Positions 4,879 to 5,309 of a DNA stretch of 5,309 bases are shown piece after piece. The notes beneath the pieces were generated by a model. It was given only the letters and a program-made list of their open reading frames with translations. It ran no database searches and was not told the origin of the DNA. Positions within the stretch are counted from its first letter, which is position 1; every line of letters starts with the position of its first letter. This DNA comes from Campylobacterales bacterium. GTDB lineage: Bacteria > Campylobacterota > Campylobacteria > Campylobacterales > QNZT01. The translations under genes were made by a program, and so were the position numbers. Where the stretch lies: positions 1 to 5,309 of the forward strand of contig JALSQA010000032.1 of NCBI GenBank assembly GCA_026985685.1, read 5' to 3'.

Positions 4879-5139
4879 ATGTATAAATTAATCCTTCACA
4901 AAAAGGTTATAAAATTTATCAATAAAAAAGATGCCAAAGATACAAATAGAATCAATAATAAGTTAAAACTACTTAAAGATAATCCATATCCAACAAACGA
5001 GTTATTAGATATTAAAAAACTAAAAAATAGCAATTTTTATAGATTAAGGGTTAATGATTATAGATTTATTTATGAAATAATCGATGATGAACTTGTCATA
5101 TTAATACTAGATGCCAATAATAGAGGAGATATTTATTAA
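4879..5139 (+). CDS. RelE/ParE-superfamily toxin
   Basis: This 86-residue basic protein has the typical length and order of the family: a first strand (YKLILHKKVIKFINK), a helical pair rich in Lys and Asn, then FYRLRVNDYRFIYEI (53-67), a hydrophobic strand (ELVILILDA) and a final NNRGDIY. RelE toxins cleave mRNA in the ribosome A site; ParE-like relatives poison gyrase. Basic residues that would match the RelE catalytic set are Lys47-Lys48, Arg62, Arg82 and the near-terminal Tyr86. Many relatives have a His in the motif before the last Arg (GHRR); here it is Asn (NNR). The ATG lies one base after the antitoxin stop, so translation is probably coupled. The frame is intact, so the toxin is probably functional. 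RelE and ParE activity cannot be told apart by eye. Confidence 0.85.
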   Translation: MYKLILHKKVIKFINKKDAKDTNRINNKLKLLKDNPYPTNELLDIKKLKNSNFYRLRVNDYRFIYEIIDDELVILILDANNRGDIY

Positions 5140-5180
5140 ATAAAATTAGGGTTTACACAATATCATGTTTTTTACATCAA
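5140..5180. other. Convergent intergenic gap between toxin and crcB
   Basis: The 41 bp between the two converging stops hold only a weak ATGT/ACAT repeat (5165-5168 and 5174-5177) around a T6 run. No convincing bidirectional terminator is visible. Confidence 0.3.
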
Positions 5181-5309
5181 TCAAATAAATTTCTTAAATA
5201 GTACCATCGCTGTTAGTGTCGCACCTATGCTGAGTGTTACATTTAGTGCTATATTGCTAAATGCTTTAAGATAAGCACTCTCTTGAAGTAACATTGTAGT
5301 TTCAAAACT
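5181..5309 (-). CDS. crcB: CrcB/Fluc fluoride channel, C-terminal part (runs off right edge)
   Basis: The last 42 residues are visible: SFETTMLLQESAYLKAFSNI followed by a hydrophobic segment, ALNVTLSIGATLTAMVLF, and KKFI. This matches the end of Fluc proteins, where the TTFSTFS(F)ET motif leads into a short loop (LLLxExGxYxxAxxNI) and the fourth membrane helix. Fluc forms small dual-topology dimers in the inner membrane that let fluoride leave the cell. The upstream three helices and the central TFSTF phenylalanines lie outside the window, so completeness and promoter cannot be judged. The stop is the TGA at 5183-5181. The gene converges on the toxin gene with a gap of 41 bp. Confidence 0.82.
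   Translation of the reverse strand, partial: SFETTMLLQESAYLKAFSNIALNVTLSIGATLTAMVLFKKFI

Overview
The window is low in GC and looks like a piece of a Campylobacterota (epsilonproteobacterial) chromosome, perhaps a Sulfurimonas-, Sulfurovum- or Arcobacter-like genome. This placement is inferred from AT-rich coding sequence, short A-rich ribosome binding sites, promoters with a perfect TATAAT box behind a T-rich stretch and no clear -35 box, and the style of the PurH protein. The genus cannot be fixed from the sequence alone.

Left part (1-1260, minus strand): the start of a BamA/TamA-type outer-membrane protein with a signal peptide and first POTRA domain runs off the left edge. Upstream of it lies a complete gene for an outer-membrane-type lipoprotein of unknown function. 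Both are envelope genes. The BamA/TamA-type gene has its own promoter between the two.

Middle (1260-2366): upstream of the lipoprotein gene is a compact non-coding element of about 123 bp. It has 25-bp terminal inverted repeats (23/25 matches) and is flanked by an exact 9-bp direct repeat, so it reads as a MITE-like insertion. It appears to sit between the lipoprotein's -10 box and its ribosome binding site. A four-helix DUF2231 membrane protein follows on the plus strand. Then comes a 321-bp gap that holds a strong promoter inside a spaced dyad, and a roughly 140-nt purH leader with hairpins that can pair in alternative ways.

Right part (2367-5309): purH is complete and catalyses the last two steps of IMP synthesis. 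It is followed by a left-handed beta-helix (hexapeptide) acyltransferase with an unusual C-terminal extension. A compact type II toxin-antitoxin pair of the RelE/ParE class follows with its own promoter. The C-terminus of a CrcB/Fluc fluoride channel enters from the right edge on the minus strand.

Apart from purH (housekeeping), crcB (fluoride export) and the toxin-antitoxin pair, the genes do not form one obvious pathway. The most unusual material is non-coding: the MITE-like element and the purH promoter/leader region. No rRNA, tRNA or CRISPR array was seen.
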